From positions 1 to 35,023 of the forward strand of contig CAISOB010000070.1 of NCBI GenBank assembly GCA_903886975.1: DNA of 35,023 nt, written 5' to 3'. Made by a program: the position numbers and the translations under genes. Shown here piece by piece: positions 10,025 through 18,666 of the stretch. Each line of letters opens with the position of its first letter. The first letter of the stretch is position 1. The notes under the pieces were generated by a model. That model was not told the origin of the DNA and searched no databases. It saw nothing but the letters and a program-made list of their open reading frames with translations. The DNA comes from an uncultured beta proteobacterium. Its GTDB lineage: Bacteria; Pseudomonadota; Gammaproteobacteria; Burkholderiales; Rhodocyclaceae.

Positions 10025-11614
10025 TTACATGAGTGCCGCGCGTTCGCTCGCCGGCGGCGGCGTCCATTGGTAGAGCCAGGTTTCACTGAGCGCCTCGCCG
10101 TCGAGGCGGAGGAAGAGGCGCAGATTGATCGGCTCGGTGCTGTCGTCGCCGGGCCGCAGGTCGAAGATGGCGCGATAGCCCTGCACTGCGGCGAGCGGAC
10201 GCAGCGAGGGGATTTCGACGGTGCCGCGCGAGACGCTGATCACCGGTTCGATGCGCGCCGGCATGCCGGCCATGGCCAGCGCGCCACCGGCAAAATCGAC
10301 GACGAAGCGCCTAGAGAAGTGGTCGCGGCGGCGACCGATGATCCCGCCAACGCCGCTACGCGTCGCGACCACCTGCGCGAGCGGCACTTCGTACGGCAGG
10401 CGCGAACCCCACCACAGGCCATACGAATAGAGGAGTTCCTGGCCGGGCTGCGGCGCTTCGGCCGGATTCCAGTAAGCGACGATGTTGTCGCTCGTCTCGT
10501 CGGCGGTAGGCAATTCGACGAGTTGCACAGCGCCGCGCCCCCAGCTCGAGCGCGGCTCGATCCAGACGCTCGGCCGGCGGTCGTAGAACACGCCGTCGTC
10601 CTGGTAGTGGTCGAACTGGCGGTCGCGCTGGAGCAGGCCGAAGCCGCGCGGATTCTCGTCGGCGTAGGCATTGAAGCGCAGCTCGCGCGGATTGACGAGC
10701 GGCCGCCAGATCCGTTCGCCGCCGCCGGTCCACAGCGCCAAGCCATCCGAATCGTGAATCTCCGGGCGCCAGTCGCTTGTGATGCGCGTGTCATTTTCGC
10801 CGCGCTCGAACATGCTGGTCAGCGGCGCGATGCCGATGCGCTCTATCGCACGGCGCGGATAGAAGGCGGCATCGACGTCGATCAAGAGCGGCGCGCCCGG
10901 CGTGATGTCGAAGCGCAGGGCGCCGGTGATGCTCGCCGAATCGAGCAGCGCGTAGACACTCAGCCGGTCGGCACCCGCTGCCGGGCGTTCGAACCAGAAG
11001 GCGGTGAACAGCGGAAATTCCTCCGGCCGGTCCATGCCGCAGTCGATCGCCAGCCCGCGCGCCGACAGGCCGTACTGCATTTCACCGCCGACCGCGCGAA
11101 AGTAGCTGGCGCCGAGAAAAGCGACGAGGTCGCGCTGCCAGTCGGTATGAAAGTGCACGCGGAAACCGGCAAAGCCGAGGTCGGCGGGCAGCTGCTGGCC
11201 GCGCAAGCCGCTGGCGCCGTAATCGAACATCGCAGCGTCATAGGCGAGCGTCTGTGCCAGGCCGGCATGCACTTCATGCAGGCGTACCGGACTCTGGTAA
11301 TACAGCCCGAGATGAAAGAACTGCAAACGGAAATTCGAATCGGCCTGCGCCCACAGCGCATGCTCGGGGCGAAAGTGGATCGCCTGGTACTGGTCCCAGT
11401 CGAGGGTCTTGATCGCCCGGTCATCGGTTTGCGCCGGCGCGCGATAGGCGCGGCCGGCCAGCGTGCGCGCCTGGCCCTTGAGCCAGGCGTAATCGAAGGG
11501 CTGCGGCGCGCCGAGCGCAACGACGCTGCCGACGGCCGCAGGCAGTCCGAGACGCTCCGACAGGCGCGCCGCGCCGAGCGCGGCCCAGCCTTTGAGAAAA
11601 TCGCGGCGGCGCAT
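10025..11614 (-). CDS. opgD: glucan biosynthesis protein OpgD/MdoD family, Tat-exported
   Basis: This periplasmic protein shapes or modifies osmoregulated periplasmic glucans. From the ATG at 11614 it is 529 aa. It starts with a twin-arginine signal, RRRDFLKGWAALGAARL, as in E. coli OpgD; its operon partner OpgG uses Sec. Family blocks include DYGASGLRGQQLPADLGFAGFRVHF, VAFLGASYFRA, YGLSARGLAIDCG, PEIHDSDGLALW and WRPLVNPRELR. The ATG overlaps the opgH stop as TGATG, which fixes the start and implies translational coupling. It shares the same domain architecture as the opgG product upstream. The Tat signal favours OpgD over OpgG, although without an alignment this paralogue assignment is an inference. 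Confidence 0.88.
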   Translation of the reverse strand: MRRRDFLKGWAALGAARLSERLGLPAAVGSVVALGAPQPFDYAWLKGQARTLAGRAYRAPAQTDDRAIKTLDWDQYQAIHFRPEHALWAQADSNFRLQFFHLGLYYQSPVRLHEVHAGLAQTLAYDAAMFDYGASGLRGQQLPADLGFAGFRVHFHTDWQRDLVAFLGASYFRAVGGEMQYGLSARGLAIDCGMDRPEEFPLFTAFWFERPAAGADRLSVYALLDSASITGALRFDITPGAPLLIDVDAAFYPRRAIERIGIAPLTSMFERGENDTRITSDWRPEIHDSDGLALWTGGGERIWRPLVNPRELRFNAYADENPRGFGLLQRDRQFDHYQDDGVFYDRRPSVWIEPRSSWGRGAVQLVELPTADETSDNIVAYWNPAEAPQPGQELLYSYGLWWGSRLPYEVPLAQVVATRSGVGGIIGRRRDHFSRRFVVDFAGGALAMAGMPARIEPVISVSRGTVEIPSLRPLAAVQGYRAIFDLRPGDDSTEPINLRLFLRLDGEALSETWLYQWTPPPASERAALM

Positions 11615-14040
11615 CACATCATTTCCAGAGCGCGTTTCCACACCGGGTGCACGGTGTCCGCCGACCACACGCGATAGTGCAGCGCCGACAGCTCGTAGGG
11701 ATCGTCGATCAGTTCGAGCTTCTGCGAGTCACTCAGCGATTCCGGGCCGCCGGCGAGCGCTGCGGCGACGAGCGCCTCGCGCCCGGGCTGCCGTGCGCGG
11801 CGCGCCGCACGCGGCCTGCTCGCGGCGCAGACGAGGGCGTTGGTCAGCGGATCGATTACCGCGGCGACGAAGCCGGCCGGCGCCGGCGATTTCTTCTGCG
11901 CGAGATGCAGGCAGCGCAGTTCGAACGGCGGCCGCGACTCTTCGGGAATCAGGAACAGGCGCTCCCGACGCAGCCGGCGGCCGAGTTCGATGCGGCTCGA
12001 CCAGACGGAAATCGGGATGGCCAGGATCAGTGCGCCGACCACCGGCAGCAGCCACCACAGGAATGACGGGTTGAGCCAATAGACGACGGCCGCCCAGACG
12101 ATGCCGAGCAGCGTCTGTCCGCCGTGCTGGCGCAGCGCCTCGCCCCAGCCGGTCTGGGCATTGTCGCGCGTCGGCGAAGTCCATTTGATTTCCCAGCCGG
12201 CCAGCGTCGCCAGCACGAAGCGGCTGTGAAAGAGCATGCGGATCGGCGCAAGCAGTACCGAATAAGCGGCTTCGGCGAGCGCGCTCGCGGCCACGCGCTG
12301 CGCTCCGCCGAATTCGCGTGCGCCCTGCCAGCAAAGCAGCGCGACGCTGAGCAGCTTCGGCGCGAAGAGCAGGGTGGCGGTCGCGGTGAACAGCAGCAGC
12401 GCCCATTGATTGTTCCATTGCGGCCAGACCGGAAAGAGCTGATACGGAATCACGAAATATTTGGGCGGGACCAGCGTCTGGATGGCGAGCAGCAGCGTCG
12501 ACAGCATCAGGAAGAGGAACCACAGCGGCGCCGACAGGTAGGCCATGATTCCGGTCGCAAAAGTCATCCGGTGCGCAGGATGCAGGCCTTCGGCGAGCAG
12601 CAACCGCGAATTGATCAGATTGCCCTGGCACCAGCGGCGGTCGCGCTGCAATTCGTCGAGCAGATTGGGCGGCATCTCTTCGTGGCTGCCCGGCAGGTCG
12701 TAGGCGATCCACACCGACCACCCGGCGCGGCGCATCAGCGCCGCTTCGACGAAATCGTGCGAGAGGATTTCGAGATTGCGCAGGCCGCGGCGCGGCAGGC
12801 GGCCGAGCGCGCAATGGCGGATGAACGGTTCGAGGCGGATGATTGCGTTGTGGCCCCAGTAGTGCGCTTCGCCGAGTTGCCAGAAGTGCAGGCCAGCGGT
12901 GAATAAAGGCCCATAGACGCGGTTGGCGAACTGCTGGATGCGCGCATGCAGGGTTTCACGCCCCGAGGCGCGCGGCGCGGACTGGATGATACCGGCCTGC
13001 GGGTTGGCTTCCATCAGGCGCACGAGCGCGGTTAGGCACTGCCCGCTCATCACGCTGTCGGCGTCAAGTACGATCATGTAGCGGTACTGGCTGCCCCAGC
13101 GCCGGCAGAAGTCGGCAAGGTTGCCGCTCTTGCGCTTGATACGGTTGCGCCGCCAGCGGTAGAAGACGCGGCCGAAGCTCTGCGTCTCGCGGCACAGGCG
13201 CAGCCAGGCGTCGAGTTCGGCGATGCGCATTTCCGCTGCGCTGCTGTCGCTGAGCACGAAGAAGTCGAAGGCGGCGCTTTGCCCGCTGCGCATGAGCGAA
13301 GCGCAGGTCGCGCGCAGGCCGGCGAAAACGCGGCCCACCTCTTCGTTGCAGATCGGCATGACGATCGCCGTTCGCGCGCCGTCGGCAATCGGCGCGTCCG
13401 GTGCGGCGGTCGCCGAAATCGCATGGCGGTCGCGGCCGAAGAGCAGTACGACGAAGCCCATCAAGGCCGTCCAGAATCCGACCGAGACTCAGAGGAAGAG
13501 AATGGCGAAAAGGATCAGGATGGCGATCTCCATCGGCCGGCCGCCATGGTAGGGAAGAATGGCGGTCATCGACCAAGTGGCAAGAGCAGTCTGGCCCAAG
13601 GTGAGCAAGGTCAGCGCGGTACGCCGCAGGGTCCCGTCGAAGCGGCGCGAGCGCGATGCCGTCACGGCTTCTTCCGCCACCGGACGCGACCATAGAGATT
13701 GGCGCAGCGGCCAGCGCCGCGGTGCCATCGTCGTGCGCCGGATCGGCGGCGCGGTTGAAAGGCAGCGATTATCGGCGCGCCCGCTTGCGTCCGACGATAC
13801 GCCGACGGCCAGCGCCAGGCGCGCCGCCAGCGACGCTTCGGCCGGACTGTCGATAGAGCCGGCGCCATCGCCGAGCGCGCAGTGCACGGCGTGCATGGCG
13901 TCTTCAGGCGCCGCGCCGGCGATCACCTGCTGCAACTGCGCGCGCCGTTCGGCGCTGATCGGCAGACGCTCGAGATAAGCCTGGCAGCGCATGACCTGCG
14001 CCAGGCTCGCTCTCACTCGGGAGGAAGAATGTAGTTCCAT
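11614..14040 (-). pseudogene. opgH: glucans biosynthesis glucosyltransferase OpgH, interrupted by an in-frame TGA
   Basis: OpgH is the inner-membrane glucosyltransferase that uses UDP-glucose to build the glucan backbone. The frame is single and continuous from 14040 to 11614 except for one TGA at 13489-13491. The text reads [24 protein letters not shown]. coli OpgH has a Trp at this place ([16 protein letters not shown]). The N-terminal piece holds AYLERLP and the TM segment TLGQTALATWSMTAILPY. The C-terminal 616 codons hold the whole GT2 domain: [42 protein letters not shown] and the [10 protein letters not shown] signature. The start is uncertain: ATG at 14040 overlapping opgG, GTG at 14016 overlapping its stop, or ATG at 13992. 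It could be a true nonsense mutation or a sequencing error; the rest of the gene is intact. Confidence 0.85.
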
Positions 14041-15575
14041 GTTTCCGATGCCGGCTTGTTTTCGCGCACGAGGTAGGCGCGCATTTCGACCGGTTTGGCC
14101 TGGTCGATGCGCCGCAGGACCAGCGTCAGCCGCCAGCCGCCGCTGAACTCGTTGCGTTCGATGCGGCTTTGCAGCAGCGTCGCGTTGTTGCCGAGGTCGG
14201 TGACCGCGCCGATACCGCTCTCGGGGCGCGGGGGCGCCGCCGCGATCGCGGCAGCCGGCGTGACCAATCCGCCGTCGCCGCGCGCAGCGCCAACAAAGTC
14301 CACGGCGAACACGATGGTGTTCTCCTGCCGGTGCAGATGGTCGGGACCGCGCCGCGTCTGCATCACCCACAGCAGCGGCGGGCGACGCTCCTTGTCCTTC
14401 TGCCATAGGATGCGATAGCGCAACTCGTAAGGCTGACGCGGCTGCGGCGGCTTGTCGGGGACCCAGTAGGCCATGATGTTGTCATTGGTCTCGTCGGGCG
14501 TCGGAAGCTGCACCAGTTCAACGCGTCCGGCGCCCCACGAACCCTGCGGTTCGATCCAGACGCTCGGGCGCAGGTCGTAACGGGTCGCCAGTTCCTCGTA
14601 GCTCGAAAAGTTGCGGTCGCGCTGTTGCAGGCCAAAGCCGCCGAGATTGCCGGTGGCGAACGAGGTGACCAGCAAGCGCTTGGGATTGACCAGCGGCCGC
14701 CAGATCCAGTCGCCGTTGCCGGCGCTGATCGACAATCCGTCGGAATCGTGGACTTCGGGTCGATAGTCTTCGTCGCGCGCGGGCTGGTTCTCGCCAAAGA
14801 AATACATGCTGGAAAGCGGCGCGATGCCGAGCTTGGCGATGCTCTCGCGCGGATAGAGACGAGCGCTGACCTCGATGCTGGTCTCCGGTCCGGGTTTGAG
14901 GATGAAGCGGTAGGCGCCGGCCACACGCGGCGAATCGAGCAGCGCGTAAATGGTAAATTCCCGCGCCGCCGGCGCCGGGCGGTCGATCCAGAATTCGACG
15001 AAACGCGGAAATTCTTCGCCACCGTTCTCCGCCGTGTTGATCGCCAGCCCGCGCGCCGACAGGCCGTAGACCTGGCCGCGACCGAGGGCGCGAAAATAGC
15101 TGGCGCCGAGGAACACCAGCACTTCGTCGTTCACTCGCGGGCTGTTGATCGCGTAGTGCACGCGAAAGCCGGCGTAGCCCAGGTTGCGCAGCTTGTTCGC
15201 CTCGATCCGGGTGGGGCCGAAGTCGAAAGCATCGGGCGTGTATTTGATTTCGTGAACCTCGCTGCCGACCAGTTCATTGATCTTCACCGCCTGATCGAAG
15301 GCCATGCCGCGGTGAAAGAAAGCCAGTTCGATCGGCAAGCCCGCGCCGTGCCAGTAGGCGTGGTCGGGCTTGAAACGGATATTCTGGTATTGCTCGTAGG
15401 TGAGCTGGCGCAATTCCGCAGGCAAATTGGCATCGGGCTTGGCGAAAGTGGCGGCCGCCAGCGCCTGCGCGCGCTGCTCGAGTTCCGGCCAGCCAAAAGC
15501 CTGCGCCGCGAACGGGCAAATGCCGAGCACGACGAGCGCCACCCGGACCGTACGCAGAACCTGTTCCCGTCTCAT
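14013..15575 (-). CDS. opgG: glucan biosynthesis protein G, Sec-exported
   Basis: OpgG is a periplasmic protein needed for osmoregulated glucan synthesis and branching. From the ATG at 15575 it is 520 aa, close to E. coli OpgG (511). It starts with a Sec signal peptide (hydrophobic VALVVLGICPFAAQA, likely cleaved before FGW). Family blocks include LTYEQYQNIRFKPDHAYW, FLGASYFRALGRGQVYGLSARGLAI, PEVHDSDGLS and WRPLVNPKRLL. A longer in-frame start at 15671 would place charged residues before the signal and is rejected. The C-terminus overlaps the beginning of opgH. It heads the opgG-opgH-opgD operon. Confidence 0.92.
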   Translation of the reverse strand: MRREQVLRTVRVALVVLGICPFAAQAFGWPELEQRAQALAAATFAKPDANLPAELRQLTYEQYQNIRFKPDHAYWHGAGLPIELAFFHRGMAFDQAVKINELVGSEVHEIKYTPDAFDFGPTRIEANKLRNLGYAGFRVHYAINSPRVNDEVLVFLGASYFRALGRGQVYGLSARGLAINTAENGGEEFPRFVEFWIDRPAPAAREFTIYALLDSPRVAGAYRFILKPGPETSIEVSARLYPRESIAKLGIAPLSSMYFFGENQPARDEDYRPEVHDSDGLSISAGNGDWIWRPLVNPKRLLVTSFATGNLGGFGLQQRDRNFSSYEELATRYDLRPSVWIEPQGSWGAGRVELVQLPTPDETNDNIMAYWVPDKPPQPRQPYELRYRILWQKDKERRPPLLWVMQTRRGPDHLHRQENTIVFAVDFVGAARGDGGLVTPAAAIAAAPPRPESGIGAVTDLGNNATLLQSRIERNEFSGGWRLTLVLRRIDQAKPVEMRAYLVRENKPASETWNYILPPE

Positions 15576-15707
15576 AGCCACCCGCCGTGCCGAGTCAAGA
15601 GTAATTCTTACGGCGCCACTGAAGAAATTGCGGCATGCCGCGCCATACCAGCCTGCGCTACGCCATGCCATGAAGATAATCCGCGCACCCGACGTCCCGG
15701 CGCACGT

Positions 15708-15956
15708 TCATCGCTTGCGCCGGCGCGCCTTATCGGCCGCGGCTTCGGGCGCCCGCGCCGCGCCACCCGGCGTTCCGCTGGACATGCCCGCTTCTTCGCG
15801 CGACGATCCGTTTTCGTCGCGCGGTGCGCGCCGCCGATCAACCGTTTGCACCGCGATCTGCTCGGCCAGGGCGTCGCTCTTGCCTTGCTTCCTGATCGTT
15901 TCCTTGATGTTCCCGTAGCGGCGTTTGGACTTTGCGCTCATTGGCCCGCTTGGCAT
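15708..15956 (-). CDS. small basic conserved-type protein
   Basis: This is an 82-aa, strongly basic, soluble protein. Its N-terminal half, SAKSKRRYGNIKETIRKQGK followed by SDALAEQIAVQTVDRRRA, resembles short 'plasmid stabilization'-labelled proteins of the form KSERQYEHIKES...IAAATVNK found in many chromosomes. The function of that family is not established, and the label does not prove a toxin-antitoxin role. The C-terminal half is low-complexity Ala/Arg-rich and probably disordered. The ATG at 15956 has AGGA five bases upstream; an ATG at 15971, also with AGGA, is possible. It lies alone between opgG and the Crp-like gene. Confidence 0.65.
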   Translation of the reverse strand: MPSGPMSAKSKRRYGNIKETIRKQGKSDALAEQIAVQTVDRRRAPRDENGSSREEAGMSSGTPGGAARAPEAAADKARRRKR

Positions 15957-16028
15957 GGCGATCCTTTCCATGAAGAATCCTGGGTGGAGGCCTCGCCGGC
16001 ACCCCGCCGGCGGATGCGACGCGACGGC

Positions 16029-16820
16029 TCAGTGCGCGCAGGCCGCCGGCATCAGGTGGTCGGTCTGGCGTTTGACGACGGCATAGCATTCGCAAACATG
16101 CCGTTCCAGCGCCGGGCGATCGACGACGGTGATGTGCCCGCGGCTGTAGTTGATGATGCCCAGGCGCTGCAGATTGCCGGCCGCTCCGGTCACGCCTTCG
16201 CGCCGCGCGCCGATCATGTTGGCGATCAGCTCCTGGGTCATGTACAGCTCGTTGCCCGGCAGGCGGTCCAGTGTGGTCAGCAGCCAGCGGCAAAGCTGGT
16301 TCTCGAGCGAGTGATGGCGATTGCATACCGCCGACTGGGCGAGCTGGATGAACAGCGATTGCGTGTAGCGCAGCAAGAGCTGCGTCGCTTGCGGGTTTTG
16401 TTCGAACTCGCGGGCGAGCAGGCTGGCGCGCAGTTTGAGCAGCGAACCGCCGGTCTGCATCACGGCGCTGCTCGGCGACGTTTGGCAGCCCATGATCGCC
16501 GAAAAGCCGACCATGCCCTCGGCGCCGACCATCACGGTTTGCGCCGAGTCGCCGTTCTCCATCACATAGACGAGGGAGACGATGGAGCGCAGCGGGAAAT
16601 ACACGTAGCGGGCCTGCGTGCCAGTCTCGTAGAGCACCGTCTCTTGTGCCAGTTCGATGCGCTCGAGGTAAGGCGCGATGTGTTCGAGAACTTCGCGTGG
16701 CATCGCGTTAAGCAGACGATTCTCATAGCTCGGCGGTGGCAAGGCAACCAATGACGGCGTGTGCGCCGACAAGGGATAACGCTGGGTTTGCCGCTCGACC
16801 CTCAAGGCGAGTGATTGCAT
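16029..16820 (-). CDS. Crp/Fnr-family transcriptional regulator
   Basis: The 263-aa product has a cyclic-nucleotide-binding-like beta barrel (about 35-135, with YVYFPLRSIVSLVYVMENGDSAQ and the GAEGMVGFSA turn) and a C-terminal winged helix-turn-helix (about 195-221: TQELIANMIGARREGVTGAAGNLQRLG). The phosphate-binding Arg-Ser of true cAMP receptors is not evident, and no Fnr-type N-terminal Cys cluster is seen, so the signal is unknown. GGAG six bases before the ATG at 16820 decides the start over a longer frame. Relatives in betaproteobacteria often lie beside stress genes. It is divergent from the DUF2383 gene. Confidence 0.88.
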   Translation of the reverse strand: MQSLALRVERQTQRYPLSAHTPSLVALPPPSYENRLLNAMPREVLEHIAPYLERIELAQETVLYETGTQARYVYFPLRSIVSLVYVMENGDSAQTVMVGAEGMVGFSAIMGCQTSPSSAVMQTGGSLLKLRASLLAREFEQNPQATQLLLRYTQSLFIQLAQSAVCNRHHSLENQLCRWLLTTLDRLPGNELYMTQELIANMIGARREGVTGAAGNLQRLGIINYSRGHITVVDRPALERHVCECYAVVKRQTDHLMPAACAH

Positions 16821-17180
16821 GGCTTTCTCCGGTGAAGTTTGGTATTGGGCGGGCGCGGGTTCGACTGCTCTCGCGACCGCGATTACGGCCTTGCCAGCGA
16901 TTGAGCAAGCCACATGCCCGATGCGCCGGATGGCCGCTGCTGCGGGCGTTCCGTGCCACCTGATGGTGTCTTCTGGACAAGCTAGACCGGGCGCGGCAGG
17001 CCGCTCACAAATATGCTTTTGTCCTGTCTTGACGAACGCGGAAACGGAAAGCAGATCGGCGGGTCGAAGTTATTGCGGGCACTGCGGGCACGAGAGCTGC
17101 TCTGCCCCGAGGACAATGCCAGGGCATTGGTGGCGTGCCGTCGCCGACGGTACGCAATCATCACTGACAGGGGCATCAGC
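16821..17180. promoter_or_regulatory. 360-bp divergent regulatory region with two dyads
   Basis: This non-coding stretch separates the Crp-like gene from the DUF2383 gene. It holds CAATGCC-AG-GGCATTG (17114-17129, perfect 7-bp arms) and CCGTCG-C-CGACGG (17138-17150, perfect 6-bp arms, partly extendable to 17135-17153). A TTGACG lies at 17029-17034 with only a weak -10 (CAGATC) 17 bases on. The dyads are candidate operators or leader hairpins; neither matches the TGTGA-N6-TCACA Crp consensus. Confidence 0.4.
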
Positions 17181-17735
17181 ATGAATCACAACGAGACTAT
17201 TTCGATTCTCAAGGGCCTAATCACCACCTGCGACGACGGCGAGTACATGTTTCGCTATGGTGTGCGGCGTGCCCGTTCGGGCGAACTGGCGATGACCTTC
17301 GCTTGTCTTGCCGACAATTGCCAGCAGGGTGCGCGCGAGTTGCAAAGGTATGTTGTGCGTCTCGGCGGCCCGGTGGTCGCCGGGCGCCGCGCTTCATCGC
17401 TGCTGCGTGGCGTCGCGCTGGCCGTGCGCCGACTCCTTGCCGGCAACGACGACCTGGCGCTGCTGGAAGCTTGCCGACGCGTCGAGGAACTCGCCGTCTT
17501 GAACTACCGCCGGGCACTGGAAAATTCGCTGCCGGGTTCGGTGCACGTGCTGGTTGAACGCCACTATCGCGGCGTCAAGCTTAACTATATCCGCATCCGC
17601 GATCTATTCGTCATGCACGCGGCGATCGGGCCGGTGAGTTACGCTGGCGCGCCAAATGTCGTCGCGCTGCGCAGCGCGTCCGAACGCGCCGGAACACCGG
17701 TTGCCGAGCCGCTGGCGCAACGCAGCCGCGCCTGA
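17181..17735 (+). CDS. PA2169/DUF2383 four-helix-bundle protein
   Basis: The 184-aa protein begins NHNETISILKGLITTCDDGEYMFR, the typical opening of the PA2169 (DUF2383) ferritin-like four-helix family. The matching later helix VLVERHYRGVKLNYIRIRDL is at about 129-148. These proteins are often associated with envelope or oxidative stress, but their activity is unproven. Family members are usually about 150 aa; here the last 30 or so residues look disordered. The ATG at 17181 has AGGGG eight bases upstream. It is divergent from the Crp-like regulator, which may control it. Confidence 0.85.
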   Translation: MNHNETISILKGLITTCDDGEYMFRYGVRRARSGELAMTFACLADNCQQGARELQRYVVRLGGPVVAGRRASSLLRGVALAVRRLLAGNDDLALLEACRRVEELAVLNYRRALENSLPGSVHVLVERHYRGVKLNYIRIRDLFVMHAAIGPVSYAGAPNVVALRSASERAGTPVAEPLAQRSRA

Positions 17736-17796
17736 AAATACGGGCCGTGCGCTGCGGGAAAAATTGCGGAAAAAATTGCAAATTTGCAGCAGGATC
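17736..17796. other. AT-rich spacer between convergent genes
   Basis: The spacer contains a tandem GGAAAAATTGC / GGAAAAAATTGC and the palindrome GCAAATTTGC. On the minus strand this gives T-rich tracts following short dyads just past the stop of the small membrane ORF. It may act as a transcription end for one or both convergent genes, but no long stem is formed. Confidence 0.35.
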
Positions 17797-18000
17797 TCAC
17801 CGCGTCGTGCGGGGGCCGTGCGTCGATTCGTCGCCCGCCGCATCCGGCACGGCACCGCCTTCTCCTTCCCAGGTTTGCAGCGGCGGCGGCAAAGCCGTGG
17901 CGGCACGCTTCGCAGCGCGCCGGCAATGCCCGCCGTAGGCGACAAGAGCGTACAGCGCGAGGCAGACGCCGACGACGGGAAGGATAGAATCGCGCGACAT
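17797..18000 (-). CDS. putative one-TM small membrane protein
   Basis: This 67-aa frame starts at an ATG (18000) 11 bp after the PRC-barrel stop. It encodes MSRDSILPVVGVCLALYALV followed by AYGGHCRRAAKRAATALPPP: one hydrophobic helix (about 6-24) followed by a positive stretch and a Gly/Pro/acid-rich tail. This is a sensible inner-membrane topology. No family is recognised and the ribosome-binding site is weak, so it could be spurious, but its position suggests co-expression with the PRC-barrel gene. Confidence 0.45.
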   Translation of the reverse strand: MSRDSILPVVGVCLALYALVAYGGHCRRAAKRAATALPPPLQTWEGEGGAVPDAAGDESTHGPRTTR

Positions 18001-18011
18001 GGGGCGAGCGC

Positions 18012-18407
18012 TCAGGGGGCTTCCGGCAAATGATCCTTGTCGAAGCCCGGCGCGTCCTCGAAGCTGGCCTTGTCGGCATTGAGCACGCAGCATTTTCGCG
18101 CGGTGTCGAGGGCGAGCGAATACCAGGGCAATGCATAAAGCCGTTCGCCGATGCCCATGAACCCGCCCGAGGCCATCACCGCGTAAGCGATGCCGCCTTC
18201 TTCGACGTTGAGCATGATGTCGCTGATAGTGCCCAGCGTTTCATCGTGGCGGTTGACCACGCGCGTGCCGGTAAGGGTATTCGCGGTCAGCAGGCGCGGA
18301 CCGACCGGATTGTTTTCCAGCGCCTCCCAGGCGCCGAACTGCGGCGTGATTTCACCGCTCTCGCCGGACCGGCCTGCGCCGCTCGCCGCATGCTTGCTTT
18401 CGTTCAT
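18012..18407 (-). CDS. PRC-barrel domain protein
   Basis: The 131-aa product contains one PRC-barrel domain: LTGTRVVNRHDETLGTISDIMLNVEEGGIAYAVMASGGFMGIGERLYALPW at about 45-95. The first 40 residues are hydrophilic and low-complexity. Stand-alone PRC-barrel proteins of this kind are common in stress-related loci, but their partner is usually unknown. A perfect GGAGG lies five bases before the ATG at 18407, which decides the start. It is transcribed away from the hybrid kinase, with the small membrane ORF just downstream. Confidence 0.88.
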   Translation of the reverse strand: MNESKHAASGAGRSGESGEITPQFGAWEALENNPVGPRLLTANTLTGTRVVNRHDETLGTISDIMLNVEEGGIAYAVMASGGFMGIGERLYALPWYSLALDTARKCCVLNADKASFEDAPGFDKDHLPEAP

Positions 18408-18666
18408 CGATCCTCCTCTCGGCATCCCGGCCGGCCGTCAAACCAGCACGATTGTCATTGCTGCCGCCCCTGGCGCGGCATTGCCCGACGCAACCAGGCA
18501 TGGCGCGTCCGTAGCGTGCTATCGGCGGCGTTCGGAGCCCTGGTGGCAAGCGCCATGCCCGTTTATCAAGATCTACCGGGCCCCGGCGCAAATTGTTCCA
18601 AAAATGCGAATCTTTTCCGTGCGCCACGCTCTTAATAGGCTGAGCGTATTGCCGGATTGATTTGAC
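18408..18666. promoter_or_regulatory. divergent region upstream of PRC-barrel and kinase genes
   Basis: This 259-bp non-coding region contains ACGCTC-N10-GAGCGT (18626-18647) with an AT-rich centre, about 20 bp upstream of the kinase ATG. That is a plausible operator or leader hairpin. I could not find a convincing -35/-10 pair in either direction. Confidence 0.3.

Noticed and set aside
10067..11677. 536-codon plus-strand frame opposite opgD
   Set aside because: It mirrors the opgD frame exactly, with no recognisable motif and no ribosome-binding site.
13489..14406. Separate 305-aa gene upstream of opgH
   Set aside because: It is in the same frame as opgH and encodes its N-terminal part; the first 120 or so codons overlap opgG antisense-free but out of frame and are not conserved text.
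15708..15956. Toxin-antitoxin component
   Set aside because: The 'plasmid stabilization' label of look-alikes is not functional evidence, and no partner gene is adjacent.
14625..16754. 709-codon plus-strand frame across opgG, the small basic protein and the Crp-like gene
   Set aside because: It spans three supported minus-strand genes and has no domain.
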